63,167 nt of DNA, taken from NCBI GenBank assembly GCA_003153775.1, contig PMBI01000048.1:14769-77935 (forward strand), read 5' to 3'. The position numbers and the translations under genes are program-made. The notes beneath the pieces were generated by a model. It ran no database searches. It was not told the origin of the DNA and saw only the letters and a program-made list of their open reading frames with translations. This DNA is from Syntrophaceae bacterium (GTDB lineage Bacteria > Desulfobacterota > Syntrophia > Syntrophales > UBA2185). Below are positions 8,535-15,982 of the stretch, piece after piece (within the stretch, counting starts at the first letter, position 1; each line of letters opens with the position of its first letter).

Positions 8535-9311
8535 ATGGTAATATTTCATGAAATCAACGGTGCGAAGACAGCCTGCTGGGTGAGCAGCAAGAACTTTTCT
8601 CAGGAGAAAAAGACACTCTTCTTTGTTCACGGGTCGGGCGGGGACCATAGGATCTGGATAGAACAGTATACGAGAATGAAGGACGAGTTTAACATTGCGG
8701 TAGTTGACCTGCCCGGTCATGGACAGTCTCACGGCCGGGGTGAACAGGATGTATCGCAGTATGTTGAATGGATAAAAAAGTTCATCGGCGTCATTGCCTT
8801 GGAGAAACCTGTTCTGATCGGCCATTCCCTCGGTGCGGCTATAAGCCTGGTATTTGCGATAAAATATGGAGGGATGCTCTCCGCCATTGTTCCCGTGGGC
8901 GGTGGAGCCAGAATGCCCGTGAATGCGATGATTCTCGAAGGCCTGAAAACGGATCCCGCTTCCGTTATCGCTTTGGCCGCCAAATTTTCCGTTACCAGGG
9001 AAAATAGAGAACGCCTGTCCCGAACCGTTATTGAGGGTCTCTCGCGCTGTAATCCTGAAACATTGTACGGCGATCTTTTCGCCTGCGACAGACTCGACAT
9101 TGTCGGCGAGATCGCGAGTATCGGAAAGCCGACCTTCGTTATGTGCGGCGCCGATGACAAGATGACGCCTCCTGCGCTGTCGCAATTCCTGAAGGATAAC
9201 ATTCCCTGTGCGCAGTTGACGCTGATTGAAAATGCCGGTCATATGGCGATGCTGGAAAATGCGGAGGCCTTCAACGGAGCTCTCAAATCATTCGCTCTAA
9301 GCATTACCTGA
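8535..9311 (+). CDS. Alpha/beta-fold hydrolase
   Basis: About 258 residues with a clear alpha/beta hydrolase plan: oxyanion segment FFVHGSGGDHRIW near residue 30, DLPGHGQS, nucleophile elbow GHSLG (Ser about residue 98), acid residue in CGADDKMTPP, and the catalytic His in ENAGHMAMLE near the end. This places it with the small esterase/enol-lactonase/MhpC-like hydrolases; the substrate cannot be read. The GGAAG ribosome site is 9 bases upstream of the ATG. The first gene of a co-directional run with yggT and yggU-type genes. The 265-base divergent gap to proC holds an inverted repeat (GGAGAAC...GTTCTCC around 8458-8482) of unknown role. Confidence 0.85.
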   Translation: MVIFHEINGAKTACWVSSKNFSQEKKTLFFVHGSGGDHRIWIEQYTRMKDEFNIAVVDLPGHGQSHGRGEQDVSQYVEWIKKFIGVIALEKPVLIGHSLGAAISLVFAIKYGGMLSAIVPVGGGARMPVNAMILEGLKTDPASVIALAAKFSVTRENRERLSRTVIEGLSRCNPETLYGDLFACDRLDIVGEIASIGKPTFVMCGADDKMTPPALSQFLKDNIPCAQLTLIENAGHMAMLENAEAFNGALKSFALSIT

Positions 9312-9363
9312 TATGGAGAGACGATAAAGAAACTAAGAATCTTTGTTGTCAGGAGGGGTTCAT

Positions 9364-9663
9364 ATGTTTGTACTGGGAAACTTTATCATCGCGGTGGCAA
9401 AAATTATCCACATCGTGCTTAACATCTATATGTGGATTATCATTGCCAGGGCCATCCTCTCCTGGGTGAACCCCGATCCGCACAACCAGATCGTGCAGTT
9501 CTTGTATCGCGCGACGGAACCGGTCCTGGCACAGGTGCGTAGATGGCTGCCTTTCGGACGTATGGCTATTGACGTATCGCCGATAGTCGTTATTCTGGCA
9601 ATTTATTTCTTGGATGAATTCCTCATCAAGAGCATGATTGAATTGGCGGTGAACTTGAAGTGA
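9364..9663 (+). CDS. YggT family integral membrane protein
   Basis: About 99 residues with two hydrophobic segments (roughly 5-32 and 68-90) joined by a loop bearing the family motif SWVNPDPHNQIVQFLYRATEPVLAQVRRWLP, split here only for description. YggT proteins are small inner-membrane proteins linked to osmotic stress and, in Gram-positives, to division-site assembly. ATG 9364 was chosen because an AGGAGGGG ribosome site precedes it; the upstream TTG at 9343 would put that site inside the coding region. The next gene is the DUF167 protein, a pairing common in bacteria. Confidence 0.9.
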   Translation: MFVLGNFIIAVAKIIHIVLNIYMWIIIARAILSWVNPDPHNQIVQFLYRATEPVLAQVRRWLPFGRMAIDVSPIVVILAIYFLDEFLIKSMIELAVNLK

Positions 9664-9669
9664 CGATCC

Positions 9670-9978
9670 ATGCAAACGCATCTCTGGTCTGATATGGTTA
9701 ACATCAAGGAAACGGCGGATGGGGTAATCCTCCAGGTTCATGTCGTGCCGCGGTCTGCCAAAAGCGAGGTTGCCGGTGTCCAGGGCGATGCTCTGAAGCT
9801 TAGAATAGCGGCGCCGCCTGTGGAGGGGCAGGCTAACAAGGAATGCATCAGGTTCCTATCCGATATCCTGGGGATCAGGAAAAAACAGGTGATAATCGTA
9901 GGCGGCAGCAAATCAAAGAATAAAACTATTGCCATAGAAGGCATCAGAAAAAAAGACATCGAGGCTTTGATTCCATGA
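9670..9978 (+). CDS. DUF167 (YggU) family protein
   Basis: About 102 residues with the complete DUF167 core: the VHVVPRSAKSEVAGV strand-turn, LKLRIAAPPVEGQANKECIRFLS and the basic VGGSKSKNKTIAIEG. The family is small, soluble and still without a firm biochemical role. It starts 7 bases after the yggT stop; an internal ATG at 9694 would remove eight poorly conserved residues and may be the true start, since neither has a strong ribosome site. Confidence 0.88.
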   Translation: MQTHLWSDMVNIKETADGVILQVHVVPRSAKSEVAGVQGDALKLRIAAPPVEGQANKECIRFLSDILGIRKKQVIIVGGSKSKNKTIAIEGIRKKDIEALIP

Positions 9979-10081
9979 GGAGTCGCCTGTCAGAATGGCG
10001 GTGCTCACGAATAGTTTTGTCTAACTCGCACAAGCCGCCGTACGTGACATTTACTCGCACTGCTTTTTGTCAGCTCACGAT

Positions 10082-11671
10082 ATGGAAGAAGGTCGAATAA
10101 CAGGCACGGAAAATAGAAGAGTCGCCCGGGCAGCAGGGGTGGTCGGTCTGGCGACGATGCTTTCCCGCATATCCGGCTTTCTCCGGGATATGGTCGTCGC
10201 AGCTTTTTTTGGCGCCGGTCTCACAACGGACGCCTTTTTTGTTGCCTTCCGGATTCCCAACATGCTCAGGCGTCTGCTCGGCGAAGGATCGCTGACTGTA
10301 TCCTTCGTGCCTGTCTTTACTGAATACCTGAAAAAAAAGACGAAGGCCGAGGCCTATGAACTGGCCGATGTCGCATTTACGGCGCTTTCGATCATCCTCG
10401 TCATTGTATCTATTGCAGGCATTATTTTTTCGCCGCTTATCGTGACGATCATGGCGCCCGGATGGTACATTGATCACTCTGCCCACTATCACCTGACGGT
10501 TTTTCTCAATCGTCTGATGTTCCCCTACATCTTCTTCATCGCTCTGGTGGCGCTGTGCATGGGCATCCTCAATTCCCTGCGCCACTTCGCCGCCCCCGCC
10601 CTTTCACCCATCATCCTCAACATCTGCATGATCATGGCGGTGCTCTTGCTCATGGACTTTTTCGCGGAACCGATCACGGCTCTTGCCGTGGGAGTCATGA
10701 TAGGAGGAGTTTTGCAGCTCGCCATGCAGTGGCCTTTTCTTGCTAAATTCGGATTAAAGCTCAAGCTGGACTTCAACTTCAGGCATCCTGGCCTTAAAAA
10801 AATCGGGATACTCATGCTTCCCGCAGTTTTTGGTGCGTCGATCTATCAGATCAATATTTTCATCTCCACAATACTGGCCTCTCTCCTCCCTTCCGGCAGC
10901 GTCTCCTATCTCTATTACGCCGACCGGATCGTGGAGCTTCCCCTCGGCGTATTTGCAATTGCTATAGGAACTGCTGCGCTTCCCAGTTTTTCGGAGCAGG
11001 TGGCAAAAGGCGACTTTCATGAATTAAAGGGAACAATAAATTTTTCCCTGAGACTGATACTCTTTGTCACGATACCGGCAACTGTCGCACTCATAGTGCT
11101 CCGGGTGCCGATAATCTCGGTGCTTTTCCAGAGAGGCGCGTTTGATATCCAGTCAGCCCTTCTAACAGCGCAAGCCCTCTTGTGCTACGCCCTCGGCTTG
11201 TGGGCCTTTTCGGTGATCAGGGTTATTGTGTCGGCTTTTTATTCACTTCAGGATTCAAAAACACCGATGAAAGCGGGAATTGTCGCATTCATTGTTAATG
11301 TTATATGCAGTATTACTCTCATGTATCCTCTAAAGCATAGCGGGCTTGCACTTGCAACGTCCATCGCCACGACTGTAAATGTCATCATGCTGACAGTTGT
11401 TCTTAAGAGAAGGATAGGGGTTTTCTTGGATCAGGAGTTTTATAAGTCCGTCTTCAATATATTTGTGTCGTCGTTCGCAATGTGCGTGGTTATCATCCTC
11501 ATAGGAACTTTCCTGCCCTGGAGTGATGAGGGGCCGTTTAACGAGAGATTATTGTACCTCATGATCTGTGTCTTTGCAGGGATGGCCGCATTCTTCATCA
11601 CTGCCTGCTTAACTAAGTGCTCGGAAATGACGATGATTATTGATGTTGTCAAGAGGAGGATGACGGGCTAA
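10082..11671 (+). CDS. murJ: Lipid II flippase MurJ (MviN)
   Basis: Moves the peptidoglycan precursor lipid II across the inner membrane. About 529 residues with some 14 hydrophobic segments. The family signature is at the N-terminus: GLATMLSRISGFLRDMVVAAFFGAG, followed by TDAFFVAFRIPNMLRRLLGEGSL, which carries conserved arginines. The start is uncertain: ATG 10082 gives a natural N-terminus ahead of the first helix, but no clear ribosome site is seen; TTG 10067 would add five residues. It is separated by about 100 bases from the DUF167 gene and followed after 118 bases by serS. Confidence 0.93.
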   Translation: MEEGRITGTENRRVARAAGVVGLATMLSRISGFLRDMVVAAFFGAGLTTDAFFVAFRIPNMLRRLLGEGSLTVSFVPVFTEYLKKKTKAEAYELADVAFTALSIILVIVSIAGIIFSPLIVTIMAPGWYIDHSAHYHLTVFLNRLMFPYIFFIALVALCMGILNSLRHFAAPALSPIILNICMIMAVLLLMDFFAEPITALAVGVMIGGVLQLAMQWPFLAKFGLKLKLDFNFRHPGLKKIGILMLPAVFGASIYQINIFISTILASLLPSGSVSYLYYADRIVELPLGVFAIAIGTAALPSFSEQVAKGDFHELKGTINFSLRLILFVTIPATVALIVLRVPIISVLFQRGAFDIQSALLTAQALLCYALGLWAFSVIRVIVSAFYSLQDSKTPMKAGIVAFIVNVICSITLMYPLKHSGLALATSIATTVNVIMLTVVLKRRIGVFLDQEFYKSVFNIFVSSFAMCVVIILIGTFLPWSDEGPFNERLLYLMICVFAGMAAFFITACLTKCSEMTMIIDVVKRRMTG

Positions 11672-11789
11672 ATACAAATAAAAACAGAAAGATGAAACTG
11701 ATGGCCGGATAAAAGGTATTGACTGCCGGGGCCTGAAGTGATAGGGGAAATTTCTTTTTGACGGGGTAATCTTAAAGGAAGGTCAGATT

Positions 11790-13070
11790 ATGCTGGATAT
11801 AAAATTTCTGAGACAGAATATTGATTTTGTCAGAAAGAAAATGCTCGAGAGAGGTCAGGAAATCAATCTCGAAACCTTCGCCGCTCTGGATGAAGAGAGA
11901 CGCAGAGTTCTTCAGGAAGTGGAAACCCTGCGGAACGAGCGGAATATCGCCTCCAAGGAGATAGGAGAGAAGAAGAAGAAAAAAGAAGACGCGTCCTCGC
12001 TTATTGCCAAGATGAGCGATGTCTCCAATCGTATTAAAATACTGGACGAGTCTCTAAAGAAAATAGAGGAAGCCCTGGGCAATATTCTGATGATTATTCC
12101 CAATGTGCCTCATGAGTCCGTCGTGTACGGAACGGGTTCGGAGGATAATCCGGTAATCCGCGTGTGGGGGGAAAAGCCGCAGCTTGCGTTCACGCCGAAA
12201 CCGCACTGGGAAATTGGTGAGGATCTGAACATCCTCGATTTTGCAAGGGGTGCAAAGATTACAGGGGCGCGGTTTACCCTGTACCGGGCATGGGGAGCCA
12301 TGCTGGAGCGTGCCCTCATAAATTTTATGCTTGACCTGCATACGTCGGAACACGGCTACACAGAGGTCCTGACGCCCTTCATGGTGAACAGTGAAAGCAT
12401 GACGGGGACCGGACAACTCCCGAAATTTGCCGAGGACCTTTTCAAGATCGAGAAATTTGACTATTACCTCATTCCCACGGCAGAAGTGCCGGTAACCAAC
12501 ATCCACCGTGACGAGATTCTGGATGAGCGTGATCTTCCAACTTTGTATGTCGCATATTCGCCGTGTTTTCGCTCCGAGGCCGGTTCATACGGAAAGGATA
12601 CGCGAGGACTCATAAGGCAGCACCAATTCAACAAAGTGGAAATGGTCAAATTTACCACACCGGAAACATCCTACGATGAGCTGGAAAAGCTGACCCTCAA
12701 TGCTGAAGAGATACTGAAAAGGCTGAACATCCATTTCCGGACGGTAAGCCTCTGTACAGCGGATTTGGGGTTTTCTTCCGCCAAGACCTATGATGTTGAG
12801 GTCTGGCTTCCCGGGCAGGATTCCTACAGGGAGATATCGTCCTGCAGTAACTTCGAGGATTTCCAGTCGCGCAGAGCGTCCATTCGATTCAGGCGGGAAG
12901 ACAGCGGCAAGGTGGAGTTTGTTCATACCCTCAATGGTTCCGGGCTCGCTGTCGGAAGGACCGTTGTGGCTGTTCTGGAAAATTTCCAGCAGGCCGACGG
13001 GAGCGTCATTATTCCTGAGGCGCTCAGGCCTTACATGAAAGGAATTGACAGGATTACCGCTCGGGTCTAA
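11790..13070 (+). CDS. serS: Seryl-tRNA synthetase
   Basis: Charges tRNA-Ser (and tRNA-Sec where present). About 426 residues, the usual length. An N-terminal long-arm coiled coil (residues about 25-105, rich in Glu/Lys/Arg) is followed by the class II catalytic core: motif 2 [21 protein letters not shown] and motif 3 [17 protein letters not shown] strong ribosome site (AAGGAAGG) precedes the ATG. Two tRNA-Ser genes lie immediately downstream, so enzyme and substrates are clustered. Confidence 0.96.
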   Translation: MLDIKFLRQNIDFVRKKMLERGQEINLETFAALDEERRRVLQEVETLRNERNIASKEIGEKKKKKEDASSLIAKMSDVSNRIKILDESLKKIEEALGNILMIIPNVPHESVVYGTGSEDNPVIRVWGEKPQLAFTPKPHWEIGEDLNILDFARGAKITGARFTLYRAWGAMLERALINFMLDLHTSEHGYTEVLTPFMVNSESMTGTGQLPKFAEDLFKIEKFDYYLIPTAEVPVTNIHRDEILDERDLPTLYVAYSPCFRSEAGSYGKDTRGLIRQHQFNKVEMVKFTTPETSYDELEKLTLNAEEILKRLNIHFRTVSLCTADLGFSSAKTYDVEVWLPGQDSYREISSCSNFEDFQSRRASIRFRREDSGKVEFVHTLNGSGLAVGRTVVAVLENFQQADGSVIIPEALRPYMKGIDRITARV

Positions 13071-13103
13071 TATAAATTCCGGTTCTGAAATCAGTGTCGT
13101 CAC

Positions 13104-13189
13104 GGAGGGATGGCCGAGTGGTCGATGGCGGCGGTCTTGAAAACCGTTAACCGAAAGGTTCACAGGTTCGAATCCTGTTCCCTCCGCCA
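13104..13189 (+). tRNA. tRNA-Ser (anticodon TGA)
   Basis: Acceptor arms GGAGGGA and TCCCTCC pair fully, with discriminator G and encoded CCA. The anticodon loop CTTGAAA gives anticodon TGA (UCA codons). A type II tRNA with an extra arm (CCG...GGT region) and the T-loop GGTTCGAATCC. Confidence 0.95.
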
Positions 13190-13267
13190 GAATAGAAATA
13201 AAATCCCTGCCCTATTCAGTAATTGGGGTTCACGGGACACGTAAGAGATAATAGATCGGCTGCACAT

Positions 13268-13362
<95 letters not shown>

Positions 13363-13374
13363 TGATTTTACGGA

Positions 13375-13451
13375 GCGCCCATAGCTCAGCTGGATAGAGC
13401 GTTGGACTACGAATCCAAAGGCCCCAGGTTCGACTCCTGGTGGGCGCGCCA
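13375..13451 (+). tRNA. tRNA-Arg (anticodon ACG)
   Basis: 77 bases with acceptor arms GCGCCCA/TGGGCGC, discriminator G and encoded CCA. The anticodon stem TTGGA/TCCAA holds loop CTACGAA, anticodon ACG; A34 is expected to be converted to inosine by TadA. Confidence 0.95.
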
Positions 13452-13522
13452 GTTTACGTGAGACAGGTGATTTTTTCCGCAGCCCTTTCCAAATCTCTTT
13501 TCGGGAGAATTAGCCAACGCAT

Positions 13523-13876
13523 ATGGTTGCCCCAAAATCTGAAGAGCACCGGCCGTGGGGTTATTTCTGTGTGCTTGCCGATGAGCCGGACCATAAAGTG
13601 AAACGCATTGTCGTCTTCCCGAAGCAGCGTCTGAGTCTCCAGAGGCACCTTCGCAGAAGGGAACACTGGTATATCGTCCAGGGCAGCGCCGTCGTGACCA
13701 TCGACGAACTTCAAGTCCATCTGGAGCGCGGCCAGGCTGTGGATATTCCCCAGGGCGCATGGCATAGGATCATGAACAGCGGAGAGGAGAATGTTATTTT
13801 CATTGAAGTGCAGGGCGGAGATTATTTCGGGGAGGACGACATCGAACGGGCAGAGGACGACTACGGCCGAGTTTGA
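13523..13876 (+). CDS. Small cupin protein, mannose-6-phosphate isomerase type II-like
   Basis: A 117-residue single-domain cupin matching the isolated C-terminal domain of ManC/type II phosphomannose isomerase: RPWGYF near residue 11, KRIVVFPKQRLSLQRHLRRREHWYIVQGSA with His/Glu metal ligands, and a second cupin motif with VDIPQGAWHRI. The pyrophosphorylase domain that normally precedes it is absent, as in many stand-alone homologues. It may isomerise a sugar phosphate or bind one. The ribosome site is poor (GGGAG 16 bases upstream), so the start is not certain. Confidence 0.85.
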   Translation: MVAPKSEEHRPWGYFCVLADEPDHKVKRIVVFPKQRLSLQRHLRRREHWYIVQGSAVVTIDELQVHLERGQAVDIPQGAWHRIMNSGEENVIFIEVQGGDYFGEDDIERAEDDYGRV

Positions 13877-14035
13877 CGGTTTCAGCAGCAAATCATGAGA
13901 TGAAAACAAGCCTTAGGCAGAGGTAATCAGTAGATGGCGACAATTGTTGCCTGCATATGCTGCTGTCCAGGAAATACCCGCCGATTTGGCAAGACAGGCG
14001 CCACAAAATTTTAGGAAATATTAGGCAGATTTATC

Positions 14036-14063
14036 TTGACAAGGAAAAAAAAGGGAGTATGTT
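14036..14063 (+). promoter_or_regulatory. Probable promoter of the Gly-Ala-Pro lipoprotein gene
   Basis: TTGACA at 14036-14041 and TATGTT at 14058-14063, spaced 16 bases. The only good promoter-like pair in the 252-base gap before the lipoprotein gene. Confidence 0.55.
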
Positions 14064-14128
14064 TCGACCCTAAAGAAATGGGTTTAGCACCCAGCGTCTG
14101 AAAAATTTTGAAAGGAGGTACTACGTTG

Positions 14129-14392
14129 ATGAAGAAGGTGTTTGCTTTCATGCTTTCGGTGCTGATGTTAATAGCATTTACGCTTGTATTAGTCGGCTGT
14201 CCGTCCGCACCCGAAAAGAAAGCGGCAGAGCCCGCGAAGAAAGAAGCAGCAGCGCCGGCAGCACCTGGAGCACCGGCAGCACCTGGAGCACCTGGAGCAC
14301 CTGGGGCACCCGGAGCACCCGGAGCACCCGGAGCGCCCGGAGCACCTGGAGCACCTGGAGCACCAGCTCCTGCAGCGCCAGCGCACAAGTAG
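14129..14392 (+). CDS. Small lipoprotein with a collagen-like Gly-Ala-Pro repeat tail
   Basis: About 87 residues. The N-terminus is a lipoprotein signal: Met-Lys-Lys, a hydrophobic core of some 18 residues and a lipobox ending VLVGC, so the mature protein starts at the lipidated Cys. A Lys/Ala/Glu linker follows, then nine uninterrupted Gly-Ala-Pro triplets and a short Ala/Pro end. The repeat resembles collagen-type Gly-X-Y but has no length for stable trimers to be assumed. It may be a flexible periplasmic tether. A strong ribosome site (AAAGGAGG) and a downstream terminator show a single-gene unit that is probably well expressed. The function is unknown. Confidence 0.85.
   Translation: MKKVFAFMLSVLMLIAFTLVLVGCPSAPEKKAAEPAKKEAAAPAAPGAPAAPGAPGAPGAPGAPGAPGAPGAPGAPGAPAPAAPAHK
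14285..14365 (+). repeat. Nine tandem 9-base repeats coding for Gly-Ala-Pro
   Basis: Nine units of the form GGA-GCA-CCT/CCC with only synonymous third-base changes, 81 bases in all. Such in-frame short repeats tend to change copy number by slippage without breaking the frame. Confidence 0.95.
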
Positions 14393-14420
14393 TAATATCT
14401 TTATTAAGACCTTACAAAAA

Positions 14421-14459
14421 AACAACCGAGCATCTCAATGGTGCCCGGTTTGTTTTTTT
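14421..14459 (+). terminator. Intrinsic terminator after the lipoprotein gene
   Basis: Imperfect stem between AACAACCGAGCA and TGCCCGGTTTGTT (one bulge, one mismatch), ending in seven T residues (14453-14459). It lies 28 bases after the stop. The convergent gene that ends at 14470 may use the same hairpin in reverse. Confidence 0.75.
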
Positions 14460-14469
14460 GAGGGAGGAG

Positions 14470-14928
14470 TCAGTTTTTACAGGCTGTGCTTTGTATCTTT
14501 TGCCAGAGACTCCCGGAATAAATTATTTTCCATTCGTAATCTGCTGAGGCAGCAGCGTGGATTATAGATCCCTGTGCATTGAGATAAAGAATCTGCAGGA
14601 ACCTGATCTTGCTTCCTCTGCAGTCAATTTCATTCAGTATCTCAGCGTACTTCAATCCCTTTGCCGATTTTTTTAACTTCTTTAACTCTCCTTTTATTTC
14701 CTGACGATATTTACTCTTTTCAGACGGGGCAATCATAGACCAGACCCGGGCAATATCAGGGGATGGATAGGAAACGCTTTTCTTCTCGATATAAAGTGCA
14801 TCTCTGTACTTGGTAAAACCCACAAAAATCCACTGCTCTTTTCCTGCCTGTGCGCAAACGGAAGTTGCTCCCAGGAAAGATGCGCCAATAAAGAAAATAA
14901 CAACATATGATAACTGAGTCAGTTTCAT
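14470..14928 (-). CDS. Secreted protein, surface-adhesin-E-like, 152 residues
   Basis: A Sec signal peptide is visible (MKLTQLSYVVIFFIGASFLG..., cleavage likely after VCAQA around residue 27). The mature part begins EQWIFVGFTKYRDALYIEKKSVS, followed by VWSMIAPSE, an EINCRGSKIR-like segment (here ILNEIDCRGSKIRFLQ) with a Cys, and a last Cys near the C-terminus. This order resembles the surface-adhesin protein E/DUF family of small periplasmic proteins. The two mature Cys residues could form a disulfide. The family assignment is from memory of the pattern and only moderately sure; the role is unknown. Confidence 0.65.
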   Translation of the reverse strand: MKLTQLSYVVIFFIGASFLGATSVCAQAGKEQWIFVGFTKYRDALYIEKKSVSYPSPDIARVWSMIAPSEKSKYRQEIKGELKKLKKSAKGLKYAEILNEIDCRGSKIRFLQILYLNAQGSIIHAAASADYEWKIIYSGSLWQKIQSTACKN

Positions 14929-15038
14929 GGAGAGACTCTCTCTTTTATTTACTTGCCATACTGTTTATAATACTCTATTTTCCGCGCATAATAAATAGTA
15001 TATTTACCTTGCACATCATGGGATGCAAAGAAATGGAA

Positions 15039-15157
15039 CTGAATCCGGCAGCGAGCACATCCCCGTGGCTTGCTGCGGGGTAAGCGAGCGAATATGGAAC
15101 ATCGTTATTCCTTAAGGATCGGAGATTCTCCGCAGTTCACTGCGGAGGGCTTCAATT
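15039..15157 (+). repeat. Dispersed palindromic repeat, copy A
   Basis: About 119 bases aligning with copy B at 20915-21035. The best kept part is the hairpin-forming CTTGCTGCGGGGTAAGCGAG and a second hairpin TCTCCGCAG...CTGCGGAG (15127-15147). Copy A runs into the coding region of the metalloprotease gene. Confidence 0.8.
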
Positions 15158-15828
15158 ACGAAGTCGTGAGAAGCAGAAAAAGAAAGCGGACGATTTCGTT
15201 GCACGTGAAAGCAAACGGGGCTGCAGTCGTCTATGCCCCGCATCGAACCCCGATTCCGGAAATAGATAGATTCGTCAGAGAGAAACAAAGCTGGCTACGG
15301 AAAAAGATCAGGGAGAGCGGGGAAAGGCAAAAAAAAATCCGGATAAAGAACTATGTAAAAGGTGAAATATTTTTCTTCCTGGGGGAACCCTATCCGTTGA
15401 AGATCGGGGCTGCAGCTCTCGGATGCGATAAACTGGATTTCCTTTGCGGCCAATTTGTCCTTGCCGAAGATAGCGCCCTTCAGGGAAAGGAGCTCTTTGT
15501 CGACTGGTACAGGAAAAGCGCGCAGGAATATATCGGGGAAAGAGTCGATCATTTCAGCCAGGCCCTCAAGCTTATTCCCAAAGGCGTCAAGATAAGCAAC
15601 GCCCGCTGCCGCTGGGGTTCCTGTTCTCAGGATAATCACCTGCATTTCAGCTGGCGGCTCATAATGGCGCCGCGTTCCGTCATTGATTACCTGGTCGTAC
15701 ATGAATTAGCCCACGTGCAGGAAAAGAATCATTCGGGACGTTTCTGGGATATTGTAGGGAATACAATTACCGATTATAAGAAACAGAGAATCTGGTTAAA
15801 AGATAACGGGCATACATTGGATATTTAG
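15094..15828 (+). CDS. YgjP-like (SprT/M48-type) zinc metalloprotease domain protein
   Basis: About 244 residues in the YgjP/DUF45 family. The zinc motif HELAH is present in VVHELAHVQEKNHSGRFWDIV, with the third ligand expected in the NHSGRFW region. Upstream is the family block SNARCRWGSCSQDNHLHFSWRLIMAP. The protein is soluble with no signal peptide. The conserved N-terminus seems to begin around YEVVRSRKRKRTISLHV; the 25 or so codons before it lie within dispersed repeat copy A, so both ATG 15094 and TTG 15070 are supplied by repeat sequence and neither has a good ribosome site. The start is thus uncertain while the domain call is firm. Confidence 0.82.
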   Translation: MEHRYSLRIGDSPQFTAEGFNYEVVRSRKRKRTISLHVKANGAAVVYAPHRTPIPEIDRFVREKQSWLRKKIRESGERQKKIRIKNYVKGEIFFFLGEPYPLKIGAAALGCDKLDFLCGQFVLAEDSALQGKELFVDWYRKSAQEYIGERVDHFSQALKLIPKGVKISNARCRWGSCSQDNHLHFSWRLIMAPRSVIDYLVVHELAHVQEKNHSGRFWDIVGNTITDYKKQRIWLKDNGHTLDI

Positions 15829-15931
15829 AAATAATGAGATACGTGAATCCGGAGAGCCTGTGTCTTGCGATCATCTTGTACTTCCTTGTACAGGGAATCG
15901 GGCAACAGCTTCTTTTTGTGTATTTTCCGGC

Positions 15932-15967
15932 ATAATTTTGGTATAAGCGGGCACGTATAATTTTGGT
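15932..15967 (+). promoter_or_regulatory. Direct repeat upstream of feoB
   Basis: ATAATTTTGGT occurs at 15932-15942 and again at 15957-15967, 25 bases apart, ending 15 bases before the feoB start. The second copy contains TATAAT (15956-15961). It may be a promoter with a duplicated regulator half-site; it does not resemble a Fur box. Confidence 0.35.
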
Positions 15968-15982
15968 TAATGAAATAGGCAT

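Noticed and set aside
8427-9242. A 271-codon open frame on the minus strand
   Set aside because: It is antisense to the alpha/beta hydrolase, which has the nucleophile elbow and catalytic His in the right order.
15932-15967. A Fur box upstream of feoB
   Set aside because: The repeated ATAATTTTGGT does not match the GATAATGATAATCATTATC pattern; recorded only as a direct repeat.
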